Assembly (NCBI GenBank): GCA_963580285.1
Contig: OY757023.1
Span: 91,351,108-91,415,107, forward strand
Reading direction: 5' to 3'
DNA length: 64,000 bases
From: Lucinisca nassula
Taxonomy: Eukaryota; Mollusca; Bivalvia; Lucinida; Lucinidae
A model generated the notes under the pieces. That model did no database searches, was not told the DNA's origin, and was given only the letters and a program-made list of their open reading frames with translations. The stretch's first letter is position 1. Every line of letters starts with the position of its first letter. The position numbers were made by a program, and so were the translations under genes. Of this stretch, positions 27,601-41,100 are shown one piece after another.

Positions 27601-29119
27601 GGGTTAAACAAAAAATAATTAATGAAAAATCTTCACCTTCCCCTTGTATTTCTCCAGCCTAGTTATATGATCCGTGATATTTTTAAACTTGTGTAGAAAC
27701 CACTTGTCTATCTTTGTCAGATCATAGAGCTTGTCAATACCATACCCTGAATACAGTGCAGCTGCCAACACCAGCATACGCTTGTCTGTTGGATGTTTCA
27801 GTTCCTGAAATTGAATAAATGAGTTAGAATACAAATACATTGTATATAATATTTACTGTTTGTGTTTGGAAAGACAGGCCGGAGCAAACAGTATAAACTC
27901 AGATGAGATGCCACAGGATGCAGTATCTCATTAGGGTCTACACTGCTTGCCATTCATCCAACTATTTTAGACACAGCATGGGGTAGCAAATTGTACAAGT
28001 TCAAATTTAAGAATTAATATGGTAGGGATTTAAGGTGTCCAAGTACACCACACCTCATTATAACACGGTTCTTTATAACACAATTTTGGATATAACACAG
28101 TTTCAGGATGGATACGAAAATGTATTGATTATATAGAAAACTAGAAATGCGTCCATAGGACACGGATTCCCCCGCCTGAAAATATGTCTATGTTCGTATT
28201 AATCCATAGAAAGTTACAGATGGTGTTTAGGTTTTGGACCCTTACTTCACATAATTATGACCTCTAATAAATGACCTTGACCTTGGAGGTATGGACTTTG
28301 GTTTTGTGTGAGGCAGATTGTCTCATGATGGCCAACATTTCTGCCAAGTAATTTCAAAATCCATCCAGAAATAAGAAAGTTATTGATCGGACCCATTTTT
28401 TACCTTTGACCTCTAAGTATGACCTTGACCTTGGAGATACAGACCTGGGTTTTGCACGTGACACATCGTGTCATGATGGTTATTATTTCTACAAAGTAAT
28501 TTCAAAGTCCATCCAGAAATAAGAAAGTTATTGACTGCGTTTAAGTTTCGGTCGGACGAACGAAAGGACGGACGGACGGACGAACAAACGGACGGACAGG
28601 CGCAAGGCTATATGCCCTTCCACAATTCTTTGAATCAAAGATTCGGGGGCATATAGTTTTTGGTCTGTCTGTCTGTCCTTCTGTTTGTCTGTCACCAAAA
28701 ACCTTATCATTGGGCATAACTTTTGAATGGTAGCTGATAGGGCTTTCATATTTCACATGTGCATTCCTTATCAGAAGACCTTTGAAAAGGTACCATAAAT
28801 TTTGACCTCGTGACCTTGACCTTGACATTTGACCTACTTTTGGCCTCCTTTTGACCTTGACCTTGACGTTTGTCCTACTTATAAAAACCTTTTACATTCG
28901 CCATAACTTTCGAGTGGTAAGTGGTAAGGCTTTCATATTTCACATGTGATTCCTTGTCACAAGACCTTTCTAGTGGTAATATAATTTTTGACCTCGTGAC
29001 CTTGTCCTTGATGTTTGACCTACTTTTTAAAAACTTTAACATTGGCCGTAACTTTCGACTGGTAAGGGGTAGGGCTTTCAAATTTCACATGTGCATTCTT
29101 TGTCACAAGACCTTTCTAG

Positions 29120-29154
<35 letters not shown>

Positions 29155-32100
29155 TGACATTTGACCTACTTTTTAAAAACTTTAACATAGTCCATAACTT
29201 TTGATTGGTAAGTGATATGGCTTTCAATAGCTCACATGTAAATTCTATGTCATTAGACCTTTCCAACGATTCCATAATTTTTTACCTTGTGGCCTTGACC
29301 TCCTTTATTAAGACTTGAACATTGGCCATACCTTTCGATTGCTTAGTGATACTGCTGTCCGAGGGCATCAGTGTTTCACAAACACATCTTGTTCTATATG
29401 ATCTATACATTTTTGTTTGGATATAACACGGCTGTTTAACTAACACGGTTTCTGCTTTGGACACCATTATTAGTGTTATAAAGCCGTTGTGGTGTATTTA
29501 GAGTAGATAAGGTATGCACAGGTTGTGTCTTTGTGACCTTGTGGCATTTATACATCATAAACTGTTTCATTTACATTCAGAGATACAACTCGCTAACTTT
29601 GCATGTTATACTACACACAGGGAAGAACAATATGGTCCAGTTGTTCAATACTTATATTGTCATTTACAGTTAACTTATCGTTAAAACTTTGATCGTTTAA
29701 TATTGAAAATATGTTAAATGTTTTGCTGAAAAAATGAGTGGCTTTTGCAAAAGTTACTCTTTTTTTTCAGCAAAAATACACGAGTACTAGATATTGTACA
29801 TGCTAGACAGCTTAACGAGCTTGTTAAGATAATGATATTTTGAACAACTGGGCACTGTTTTACATGCTGAGATACTAGTCATAGTCTTTGCACATTATAC
29901 TACATACTGAATGCAACAGACTGTAACAGGTACTGACCCATATTTCACAGCTCAATGAACATACTTCCTCACATTTCATTTGTTTTTCAAACAGCCAAAC
30001 TAAGACAAAGGACAAATCAAACACTGAATCTCTGTACCAAGCTTTTAAAAGTACAGTTGAACTTCAATAGCTCAAACACCTTTGGCAGCATATCAAATAC
30101 TTTGGGAGCATATCAAACACCTTTGGCAGCATATCAAATACATTTGGGAGCATATCACATATCAAATACATTTGGGAGCATATCACACATTGCTGGCAGC
30201 ATCATCATATCAAACACCTTTGGGAGCATATCAAACACCTTTGGCAGCATATCAAATTCCTTTGGGAGCATATCAAATACATTTGGGAGCACATCACACA
30301 TTGCTGGCAGCATCATCATATCAAACACCTTTGGGAGCATATCAAACACCTTTGGCAGCATATCAAATACCTTTGGGAGCATATCACATATCAAATACAT
30401 TTGGGAGCATATCACACATTGCTGGCAGCATCAACATATCAAACACCTTTGGGAGCATATCAAACACCTTTGGGAGCATATCAAATACATTTGGGAGCAC
30501 ATCACACATCTCTGGCAGCATATCAAACACCTTTGGGAGAATGAAACTATGTTTTAGCTGGGTAGTTTGAACTACTGAGGGTTAATATCAGCACCAGGTC
30601 AAGGGGCATGCTGGGAATAATTTACATCTTCTACAAAGTAAAAGTGAGTTGTGTATACTTTTTAGAATTGCCTCAACTCTAAATTATCTCTAAATACTCC
30701 TTATCTACAGCCATGGGAAGAATTCCCTAGGGACTGAAGAACAATATTTAATCAGCCATGGTAAACAAGGCATCAGTGTTTGACCCATTTAGTACCAGAA
30801 ACCAAAACGGGTACCCTGGCAAACAGTGCAGGCCCAGATCAGACGCCGCAGAACGCGGCGTCTGATCAGGGCCTCCACTATTTGCTAAAAAGTTCAGTCA
30901 TTTTCTAAATAAATTTTGTTGAAAACACAACATGACACCTCTAAATTTTGAAATTGACTCCTGGTATATATAAGGAGGAAGATTCCATTTGGTACAAAAA
31001 GGGTCAAGCCTGTGAAGTTTTACAGTTAAACTTACCCATTCTGAGACTTTCTGAAGGGTAGGATCAAATCCAGAGATAGACTCATCCATCATACGTAGAG
31101 CTTTCTGAAATGCCTCTTCAAACTTTCGACCTATCGCCATCACTTCTCCAACACTCTTCATAGAACTACCAATCTGAAGAACATAAATAGCTGCCACTTA
31201 ACTGACAGGCATTGCAATGATCATGAGGTTTTATCTAAGTGATGTTTATGTGTTGTATCTTTTAATTTTTTGCATATTTATTTCTATCATATAAAGTAGC
31301 TGTTATATACTGGCTAATCATATGACCAAAAATGTATAATGCTGCATAATGTAATGACGCTGTCTGTGACAACCCTATGTTTCCTTCTGAACTTCTTGGG
31401 GGATAAAAAACAATTACAAGAGGGCCCAGAGGGCCCTGGTTCGCTCACCTGTGTGTCACTGTCTCGAGTACATTCTATTTTCAGCTCTTGTGGCCATCTT
31501 GTTCATCAGCAAAGTGATTTTAGCTTATATGGTAGGGAGTAACCTGGGCAACATTCCTGGGAACTTTGAATCAAATTGGCCTTAGGGTTTAGGGGAAGTT
31601 TCCGTTTGAATCAAATTTACAATATTTTTTCTATTTTTACCTCCGGTGGCCATTTTGTTCATCCGAGTGGGATTGTATTAGCTTTTTTGGTAGAGGATCA
31701 TCTAAGCAACAATGTCGCAAGGAACCTACATGCTAAATATGAAGGCTGTATCTCAAATGCTTTAAAAGTTATGACAAAGTAGGTCAAAGGTCAAGGTTAT
31801 GGGTCAAATGTTTTGAATGGCTGAGAAAACCTTGTCACAAGGAGCATGCATGCCAAATATGAAGGCTCTATCTCATATTGTTCAAAAGGTATGATAAAGC
31901 AGGTCACAGGTCAAGGTCACAGGTCAAATATTTATGAGTGGGAAGCCCTTGTCAGAAGGAACCTACATGCCAAATATGAAAGCTCTATCTCAAACGGTTC
32001 AAAAGTTATGACAAAATAACATACTGTTCTACTTTTTGATTTGACATGACCCATATTCGAACTTAACTGAGATATTATTGTCCAGATGATCATTCTGAGC

Positions 32101-35100
32101 AAGTTTTATGATGATTTGACTGAAACTGTGGCCTCATAGAGTGTTCAAAACCTTTTTCTATGATTTGACCTGCTGACCTACTTTTTGACCCGACATGACC
32201 CATATTCGAACTTGACACAGATATTGTCAAGATGATCATTCTGAGCAATGTTTGATGATGATCGGATCAAAACCTGGGCCTCTAGTGTGTTCACAAGGTT
32301 TTTCAACAATCTGACCTGCTGACCTACATATTGACCAGACATGACCCATATTCGAAATCAACAGAGATATTGTCAAATGATCATTTTGAGCAAGTTTGAT
32401 GATGATAGGACCAAAACTGTAGCCGCCAGGGTGTTCAGAGGGTTTTTCTATGATTTGACCTACTGACCTACTTTTTGACTCAACATGACCCATATTTGAA
32501 CTTGACTGAGATATTGTCAAGATGATCATTCTGGGCAAGTTTGATAATGATTGGACCAAAACTGCGCCCTATAGTGTATTCACAAGGTTTTTCTATGATT
32601 TGACCTACTGACCTACTTTTTGACCCGGCATGACTCATATTCGAATATAACCAAGATATTATCAAGATGATCATTCTGAGCAAGTTTGATGATGATTGGA
32701 CCTAAATTGTGGTCTCTAGTGTGTTCAGAAGGTTTTTCTATGATTTGACCTACTGACCTACTTTTTGACCTGACAACACCCATATTCGAAACTGACTGAG
32801 ATATTGTCAAGATAATCATTCTGGGCAAGTTTGATGATGATCGGACCAAAACTGTGGCCTCTCGTGTCTTCACAATGTTTTTTTTCTGATTTGACCTACT
32901 GACCTACTTTTTGACCCGACATGACCCATATTCGAACTTGACCGAGATTTTGTGGTGGTACAAACTGTGTGCAAGTTTAGTTGAAATCAAATCATAAATG
33001 AAACATCTATCATGCAGACAAGACCAAAATAGGCAATTTTTGCCCATTCAGGGGCCATAACACATGATTGGATATGGCTGGTTCAAGAAAGGAACCCAGA
33101 TCTCATGGTGGTACAAGTTGTGTGCAAGTCTGGTTAAAATCAAATCATAAATGAAGATGCTATCGTGCGGACAAGACCAAAATAGGCAAGTTTTGCCCTT
33201 TCAGGGGCTGTAACTCCGTAACACATGATGGGATATGGCTGGTTCAAGAAAGGAACCTAGATCTCATTGTGGTACAAGTTGTGTGCAAGTCTGGTTAAAA
33301 TCAAATCATAATGAAGATGCTTTCGTGCGGACAAGAAATTGTTTACGCACGCACGCATGGACGCATGCACGGACACACGGACGACAGACAAAATGTGATC
33401 ACAAAAGCTCACCTTGTCACTATGTGACAGGTGAGCTAAAAATCGTTCAATGACTTGCACTTATTTCATATGAAATTGATGAAACTTGCCATAGACAGAT
33501 TTCATAAATTTCATTTGAAATGACCAATTGTGTATTATAAGATCCTCTATATATCAACTGGGACTTGTGTATTAAAAGTAAACCGGGTTTCACAAACCAT
33601 GTCCAGAATTAAGGAGTTTATACTTATGACTTGTTTCACTAGGTTCCTATAGCTAAGTGCAGAATTTTTTTCTGTAAATGCACTGAGAATGTAAATATAA
33701 AGAATTCTAATGAACCAGATGTCTGATTGGATAACAACAAAAATTTGTGACAGTATATCCTGCTATATACTGTCGGAAACCTGACCCTGACGTCATCACA
33801 TAACATCGGTTTTTTATTGCCTGACATTTGGTATTACACAGCTCATGGTGAAACTGCTTTAAGCAAGTGATACACTTTGTTGTAACAAAACAACTATATA
33901 ACAGAAAAGTGCATAAGAACTGTATTTGGTGTCATTTGGTGGTGGTGGTGTAGGGGGAGGGTAAATAATCTGCTTTAAGGTCAAAAATTCCGTTTTACAG
34001 CTCTGCTGGTGAGTCACTGTAAAACGAAATTCCGGACAGTAAAACTTGCCGATTTTCCTCCCAAAACGACAATTTTGTAAACAGTTGTTATTCCCTAAAT
34101 ATTTTATCAATACTACATCTTACTCTGCAAGAAACTCTTGAAAATTTCCTCAAATCCCACCGTGGAATCTTCACAACACAATAGTCCAGACTTGGCTCAA
34201 AGCATGCTGTTGTCGAGTTTGTCACCGAGTTCTTCAACTCCGACAGTGGAATATTCAGGGCTAACTTTGCAGCAGCATAGGCTAGTGGGTATCCTGTAGC
34301 TTTACTGGCTAGGGCTGAGCTGCGAGATAGTCGGGCATTCACTTCTATGATATAATACTGCAAGATACCATGACAAATATTACAGACAGTTTTCAAACAA
34401 TGTTTTTAAAATGTTCAAATACGTTAAAAAAGATGCTACAGGCCTAACAATAATACTCTATCATTAATGTACTGAACTGAAAACTTTTCAAAAGAAGATA
34501 TTCTGAGCATTAACCCATAAGATGCCAATCACAACAACTGTCATCTGCTTCGACATCTGCTAGTAACTTTATAGGTCATTTTTTTGCCAATAATGTGGAC
34601 CCAGATCAGACAGCTACTTTTAGGGTCCACATTGTTTGCCTGTGTGCAAAAGTATGTTTGAAAAGTTTCTAAGAATATGCAGCAGACAACATAAGCAGAA
34701 AACATTTTCAGATGCAGCTTTTCTTGGCACACTTATGGGTTACAGTATTTGATGTAATTACCACACATGCTCCAATAAGCACACACGGATACTCTTCCTC
34801 TTCCAAGAGTGAGTGAGTGAGTTTTAGTTTTACGTCCCACCAACAGCTAAGGTCATACGGAGACGGGACCTCAGTTTAAAGAATCATCCGAAAGTCTGGA
34901 GAAGCCCGGGATCGATCCTGCGATCCCTGGTTTACAAGGCGAGTAGCGTAACCACTGAACCACAGAGGCTTCTAATCCTCTTCCAAGAACTATATGTACC
35001 GCACTTAAGAGTGAATGATTTTGCAGCATGTTGAAGTTAATTATTACCAAATTGACTAATTTATTTTAGTTTGATTGAAATGAAAGCTTCAAGCTTATTT

Positions 35101-38100
35101 GAATCTCTCTCTAACAATCATTCAAGATATTGTCACGCGTGCGCGAGAGAGGGGCAGTGACTTTTACACCACTGTTACCCATTTACACCTGGGTGGACTG
35201 CCGAAAGACACACCTGCCCTCTGGTGGCCGGATTCGAACGTGCAACCTCTTGATCATAAGTTGAACGCGTTAACCACTGAGCTATTGAGGCCGCCCTGTT
35301 GAAGTTGAACAGTGATAAAAGACCACTCTAACATGTCATTATGCTTGTGACAAAAGGGACAAATTCCTGACTTTTTTTTTATTAGGGAACTTATAGTGTT
35401 TTAACCCTTATTGTGCTGTTCACGAAATCCCCTAGAAACCTCCGTGGTGTAGTGGTTACGCTACTCGCCTTGTAAACCAGAGATCGCAGGATCGATCCCG
35501 GGCTTCTCCAGACTTTCGGATGAGTCTTTAAACCAAGGTCCTGTCTCCGTATGACCTTAGCTGTTGGATGGACGTAAAACTCAAACACTCACTCACTCAC
35601 GAAATCCCCTACCTTTGCAGTGCAGATCCACATCAGATGGCTTCTGAAAGATCTACATGTTGTGGGTACATGTCAGAGTTGCCTCTGCTTTTTGTCTGAA
35701 ACTTGGCTTCATCCTTATCCTGCTGAATTATTAGGTTAGCCACACCAATTAATGACTTTGAACCAATCAGATCACTTGATATAATTTATTTCTACAAATT
35801 CGCAAACTTAATGTCAAACAGTGTAGATCCTGATCAGAAGCCATCTGATCTGGATCTACACTGTTTGTAAAGGTATGGATTGTCGTGAACAGCAGATTAA
35901 GGGTTAAGTTCAAATCACATGTGTTCACAGCCAAGTTTCTACCAAGATGGCATGTTTTTACAGGTTCTCTAGGCTTTCTCAGGACTGCATATAAACACTC
36001 ATCTAGCTACTTAAGATTGCATGTCAATTTCATGACTGTTCAAATATTCTTTATCCCATTGTATGCGGGAAACCCCTTAACGTGTACCTTGGCAAACAGT
36101 GCAGGCCCAGATCAGACGCCGCAAAACGCCACGTCTGATCAAGGCCTGCACTATTTGGCCCAGGGCTTTATCCAGGTACTTTGGGAAAAGGCCCCTGGGC
36201 AAAGTTGGGAAAAAATTACCGACAAAATACCAAAATAGGGAACACAATTTCATCGGAGAAATGCCCGGAGGATGAATTTTGCTCATGATAGTCTTATGAA
36301 TTTGATAGCTAAGCAGTGAAATACAGCTGTAGCTTCACTGTGGTGAATTTTCATGTTAACCTCTGATGTTAAGTATTGTTTTCTCTGTTCCTTTTGTTAT
36401 GGGTTTTATTTCTTCATTTTTGGCAGAAAAATATGGTGAAATTGGGAAAAATTTTGGCTATTTGGCATTGGGAATGGGGCCGAATTTCGGTCCTGCTGAA
36501 CAGGCAGAAAATGCCCTGTTTGGTTACAGAATTTTCCATCAAAAATACAATGACAAGAGGGCCATGATGGCCCTGGATCGCTTACCTGATCCATAGTGTA
36601 ACAAGTGGGCCCCAGAGAGGGCCATTATTGGCCCCAGGGCTTTAATGTGCATAATGTTGAGGGAGGTCTTAAAGGTGAAGCTTCATACCAAACATCAACA
36701 AAGGCTATAATTTGAACAATCTTGGCAAAGGTCCACAAGATGAAGCTACACATCAAATATCAAAGACCTGGGCGTAGCGGTTTCAGAGAAGAAGATTTTT
36801 GAAAGATTTTGCCTATATAAGCCTATGTAAAACCAAAGGGCCCTGGGACGGGGGCATTTTTTGCCCCAGCACTCTAATTTGAACAATCTTGGTAGGGGTC
36901 CACTAGATGAAGCTTCATACCAAATATAAAAGTCCTGGGCCTTGTGGTTTCAGAGAAGAAGATTTTTAAAGATTTTCCCTATATAAGCCTATGTAAAACC
37001 AAAGGGCCCCGTGGCGGGGGCATTTTTTGTCCCAGCACTATAATTTGAACAATCTTGGTATGGGTCCACTAGATGAAGCTTCATACCAAATATCAAAGTC
37101 CTGGGCCTTGTGGTTTCAGAGAAGAAGATTTTTAAAGATTTTCCCTATATAAGCCAATGTAAAACCAAAGGGCCCTGGGGCGGGGGCATTTTTGGCCCCA
37201 GCACTATCATTTGAACAATCTTGGTAAGGGTCCACTAGATGAAGCTTCATACCAAATATCAAAGACCTGAGCCTTGTGGTTTCAGAGAAGAAGATTTTTA
37301 AAGATTTTCCCTATATAAGCCTATGTAAAACCAAAGGGCCCCGGGGCGGGGGCATTTTTGGCCCCAGCACTATATTTTGAACAATCTTGGTAGGGGTCCA
37401 CTAGATGAAGCTTCATACCAAATATCAAAGTCCTGGGCCTTGTGGTTTCAGAGAAGAAGATTTTTAAAGATTTTCCCTATATAAGCCTATGTCAAACCAA
37501 AGGGCCCCACTGAAGGGGCATTTTTGGCCCCAGCACTATAATTTAAACAATCTTGGTAGGGGTCCACTAGATGAAGCTTCATACCAAATATCAAAGACAT
37601 GGGACTTGTGGTTTCAGAGAAGAAGATTTTTAAAGATTTTCCCTATATAAGCCAATGTAAAACCAAAGGGCCCCGTGGCGGGGGCATTTTTTGTCCCAGC
37701 ACTAAAATTTGAACAATCTTGGTAGGGGTCCACTAGATGAAGCTTCATACCAAATATCAAAGTCCTGGGCCTTGTGGTTTCAGAGAAGAAGATTTTTAAA
37801 GATTTTCCCTATATAAGTCTATGTAAAACTAAAGGGCCCCGTGGCGGGGGCATTTTTGGCCCCATCACTATAATTTGAACAATCTTGGTAGGGGTCCACT
37901 AGATGAAGCTTCATACCAAATATCAAAGACCTGGGCCTTGTGGTTTCAGAGAAGAAGATTTTTAAAGATTTTCCCTATATAAGCCAATGTAAAACCAAAG
38001 GGCCCCGTGGCGGGGGCATTTTTTGTCCCAGCACTAAAATTTGAACAATCTTGGTAGGGGTCCACTAGATGAAGCTTCATACCAAATATCAAAGTCCTGG

Positions 38101-41100
38101 GCCTTGTGGTTTCAGAGAAGAAGATTTTTAAAGATTTTCCCTATATAAGCCTATGTAAAACCAAAGAGCCCAGGGGCGGGGGCATTTTTGGCCCCAGCAC
38201 TATAATTTGAACAATCTTGGTAGGGGTCCACTAGATGAAGCTTCATACCAAATATCAAAGACCTGGGCCTTGTGGTTTCAGAGAAGAAGATTTTTAAAGA
38301 TTTTCCCTATATAAGCCTATGTAAAACCAAAGGGCCCCAGGGCGGGGGCATTTTTGGCCCCAGCACTATAATTTGAACAATCTTGGTAGGGGTCTACTAG
38401 ATGAAGCTTCATACCAAATATCAAAGACCTGGGCCTTGTGGTTTCAGAGAAGAAGATTTTTTAAGCTTTTGGTGAAAAAAATCTGTTTTTGGCTCCTGTG
38501 ACATAGATGTGCAACGGACCGGAACCATTTGAACAACTTTGAAAGGGGACCACCTAAGGATCATTCCTGTAAAGTTTGGTCAAAATCCGATCAGTGGTTT
38601 AGGAGGAGATGTCGTTTAAAGAAATTGTTTACGCACGCACGGACGGACGCACGCACGACGGACGACGGACAAAAAGTGATCCCAAAAGCTCACCTCGTCA
38701 CTACGTGATGGTGAGCTAAAAACAAAAAACAAGAGGGCCCAGAGGGCCCTGGTTCGCTCACCTGATCCAAAGCATAACAAGTGGGCCCCGGGCAGGGTCA
38801 ATTTTGGCCCCAGGGCTAAAATTTGAACAATCTTGGTAGCGGTCCACAAGATGAAGCTTCATATCTAATATGAAAGACCTGGGCTTTCTGGTTTCAGAAA
38901 AGAAGATTTTAAAGGTTTACCCTGCATATAGAAGTCTATGTAAAACAAGATTTTCCCTATATAAGTCTATGTTAAACCAAAGGGCCCCCGAGCGGAGGCA
39001 TTTTTGGCCCCAGGGCTATAATTTGAACAATCTTGGTAGAGGTCCACTAGCTGAAGCTTCATAACAAATATCAAAGACCTAAGCCTTGTGTTTCAGAGAA
39101 GATGATTTTTAAAGATTTTCCCTATATAAGTCTATGTAAAACCAAAGGGCCACATGACGGGGGCATTTTTGGTCTCAGGCCTATAATTTGAACAATCTTT
39201 ATAGAGGTCCACTAGCTGAAGCGTCATAACAAATATCGAAGACCTAAGCCTTGTGGTTTCACAGAAGAAGATTTTTCAAGATTTTCCCTATATAAGTCTA
39301 TGTAAAACCAAAAGGCCCCGGAGCGGGGGCATTTTTGGCCCCAGCGCTATAAATTGAACAATCTTGGTAGGGGTCCACTAGATGAAGCTTCATACCAAAT
39401 ATCAAAGACCTGGGCCTTACGGTTTCAGAGAAGAAGATTTTTAAAGATCTTCCCTATATAAGCCCATGTAAAACCAAAGGGCCCTGGAGCGGGGGCATTT
39501 TTGGCCCCAGCACTATAATTTGAACAATCTTGGTAGGGGTCCACTAGATGAAGCTTCATACCAAATATCAAAGACCTGGGCCTAGCGGTTTCAGAGAAGA
39601 AGATTTTTCAAGATTTTCCCTATATAAGCCCATGTAAAACCAAAGGGCCCCCGTGCGGGGGCATTTTTAGCTTCAGCACTATAATTTGAACAATCTTGGT
39701 AGGGGTCCACTAGATAAAGCTTCATACCTAATATCAAAGACCTGGGCCTTGCGGTTTCAGAGAAGAAGATTTTTAAAGATTTTCCCTATATAAGCCCTTG
39801 TAAAATCAAAGGGCCCCCGTGCGGGGGCATTTTTGGCCCCAGCACTATAATTTGAACAATCTTGGTAGGGGTCCACTAGATGTAGCTTCATACCAAATAT
39901 CAAAGACCTGGGCCTTGCGGTTTCAGAGAAGAAGATTTTTCAAGATTTTCCCTATATAAGCCCATGTAAAACCAAAGGGCCCCCGTGCGGGGGCATTTTT
40001 AGCTTCAGCACTATAATTTGAACAATCTTGGTAGGGGTCCACTAGATAAAGCTTCATACCTAATATCAAAGACCTGGGCCTTGCGGTTTCAGAGAAGAAG
40101 ATTTTTAAAGATTTTCCCTATATAAGCCCTTGTAAAACCAAAGGGCCCCCGTGCGGGGGCATTTTTGGCCCCAGCACTATAATTTGAACAATCTTGGTAG
40201 GGGTCCACTAGATGAAGCTTCATACCAAATATCAAAGACCTGGGCCTTGCGGTTTCAGAGAAGAAGATTTTTCAAGATTTTCCCTATATAAGCCCATGTA
40301 AAACCAAAGGGCCCCCGTGCGGGGGCATTTTTAGCTCCAGCACTACAATTTGAACAATCTTGGTAGGGGTCCACTAGATGAAGCTTCATACCAAATATCA
40401 AAGATCTGGGCCTAGCGGTTTCAGAGAAGATGATTTTTAAAGATTTTCGCTATATAAGCCCATGTAAAATCAAAGGGCCCCCGTGCGGGGGCATTTTTAG
40501 CTCCAGCACTATAATTTGAACAATCTTGGTAGGGGTCCACTAGATGAAGCTTCATACCAAATATCAAAGATCTGGGCCTTGCGGTTTCAGAGAAGAAGAT
40601 TTTTAAAGATTTTCCCCATATAAGCCCATGCAAAACCAAAGGGCCCCCGTGCGGGGGCATTTTTGGCCCCAGCACTAAAATTTGAACAATCTTAGTAGGG
40701 GTCCACTAGATGAAGCTTCATACCAAATATCAAAGACCTGGGCCTTGCGGTTTGAGAGAAGAAGATTTTTTAAGTTTTCGGTGAAAAAAATCTATTTTTG
40801 GCTCCTGTGACCTATATGTGCAATGGACCGGAACCATTTGAACAACTTTGAAAGGGGACCACCTAAGGATCATTCCTGTGAAGTTTGGTCCAAATCCGAT
40901 CAGTGGTTTAGGAGGAGATGTCGTTTGAAGAATAGTTTACGGACGCACGCACGGACGCACGCACGCACGCACGCACGGACGCACGGACGCACGACGGACG
41001 ACGGACAAAAAGTGATCCCAAAAGCTCACCTTGTCACTACGTGACAGGTGAGCTAAAAATAGGCCTCACACCCCTTTAATGACAAACAGACTTGTCCAAC

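Larger units (their letters stand above)
28046..29494. mobile_element. TA-flanked MITE split by two Helitron-like elements
   Basis: CACCACACCTCATTATAACA at the left and inverse TGTTATAAAGCCGTTGTGGTG at the right, TA flanks. The sequence between holds the two elements below. Confidence 0.65.

Noticed and set aside
29955..30570. Overlapping open frames up to 200 codons on both strands
   Set aside because: All arise from a 21-bp minisatellite; simultaneous open frames on both strands show it is repeat structure.
36366..36596. Open frame of 76 codons with a hydrophobic start
   Set aside because: Lies across the small hAT-like element and the end of the Helitron-like element; no family recognised and absent from the duplicate block.
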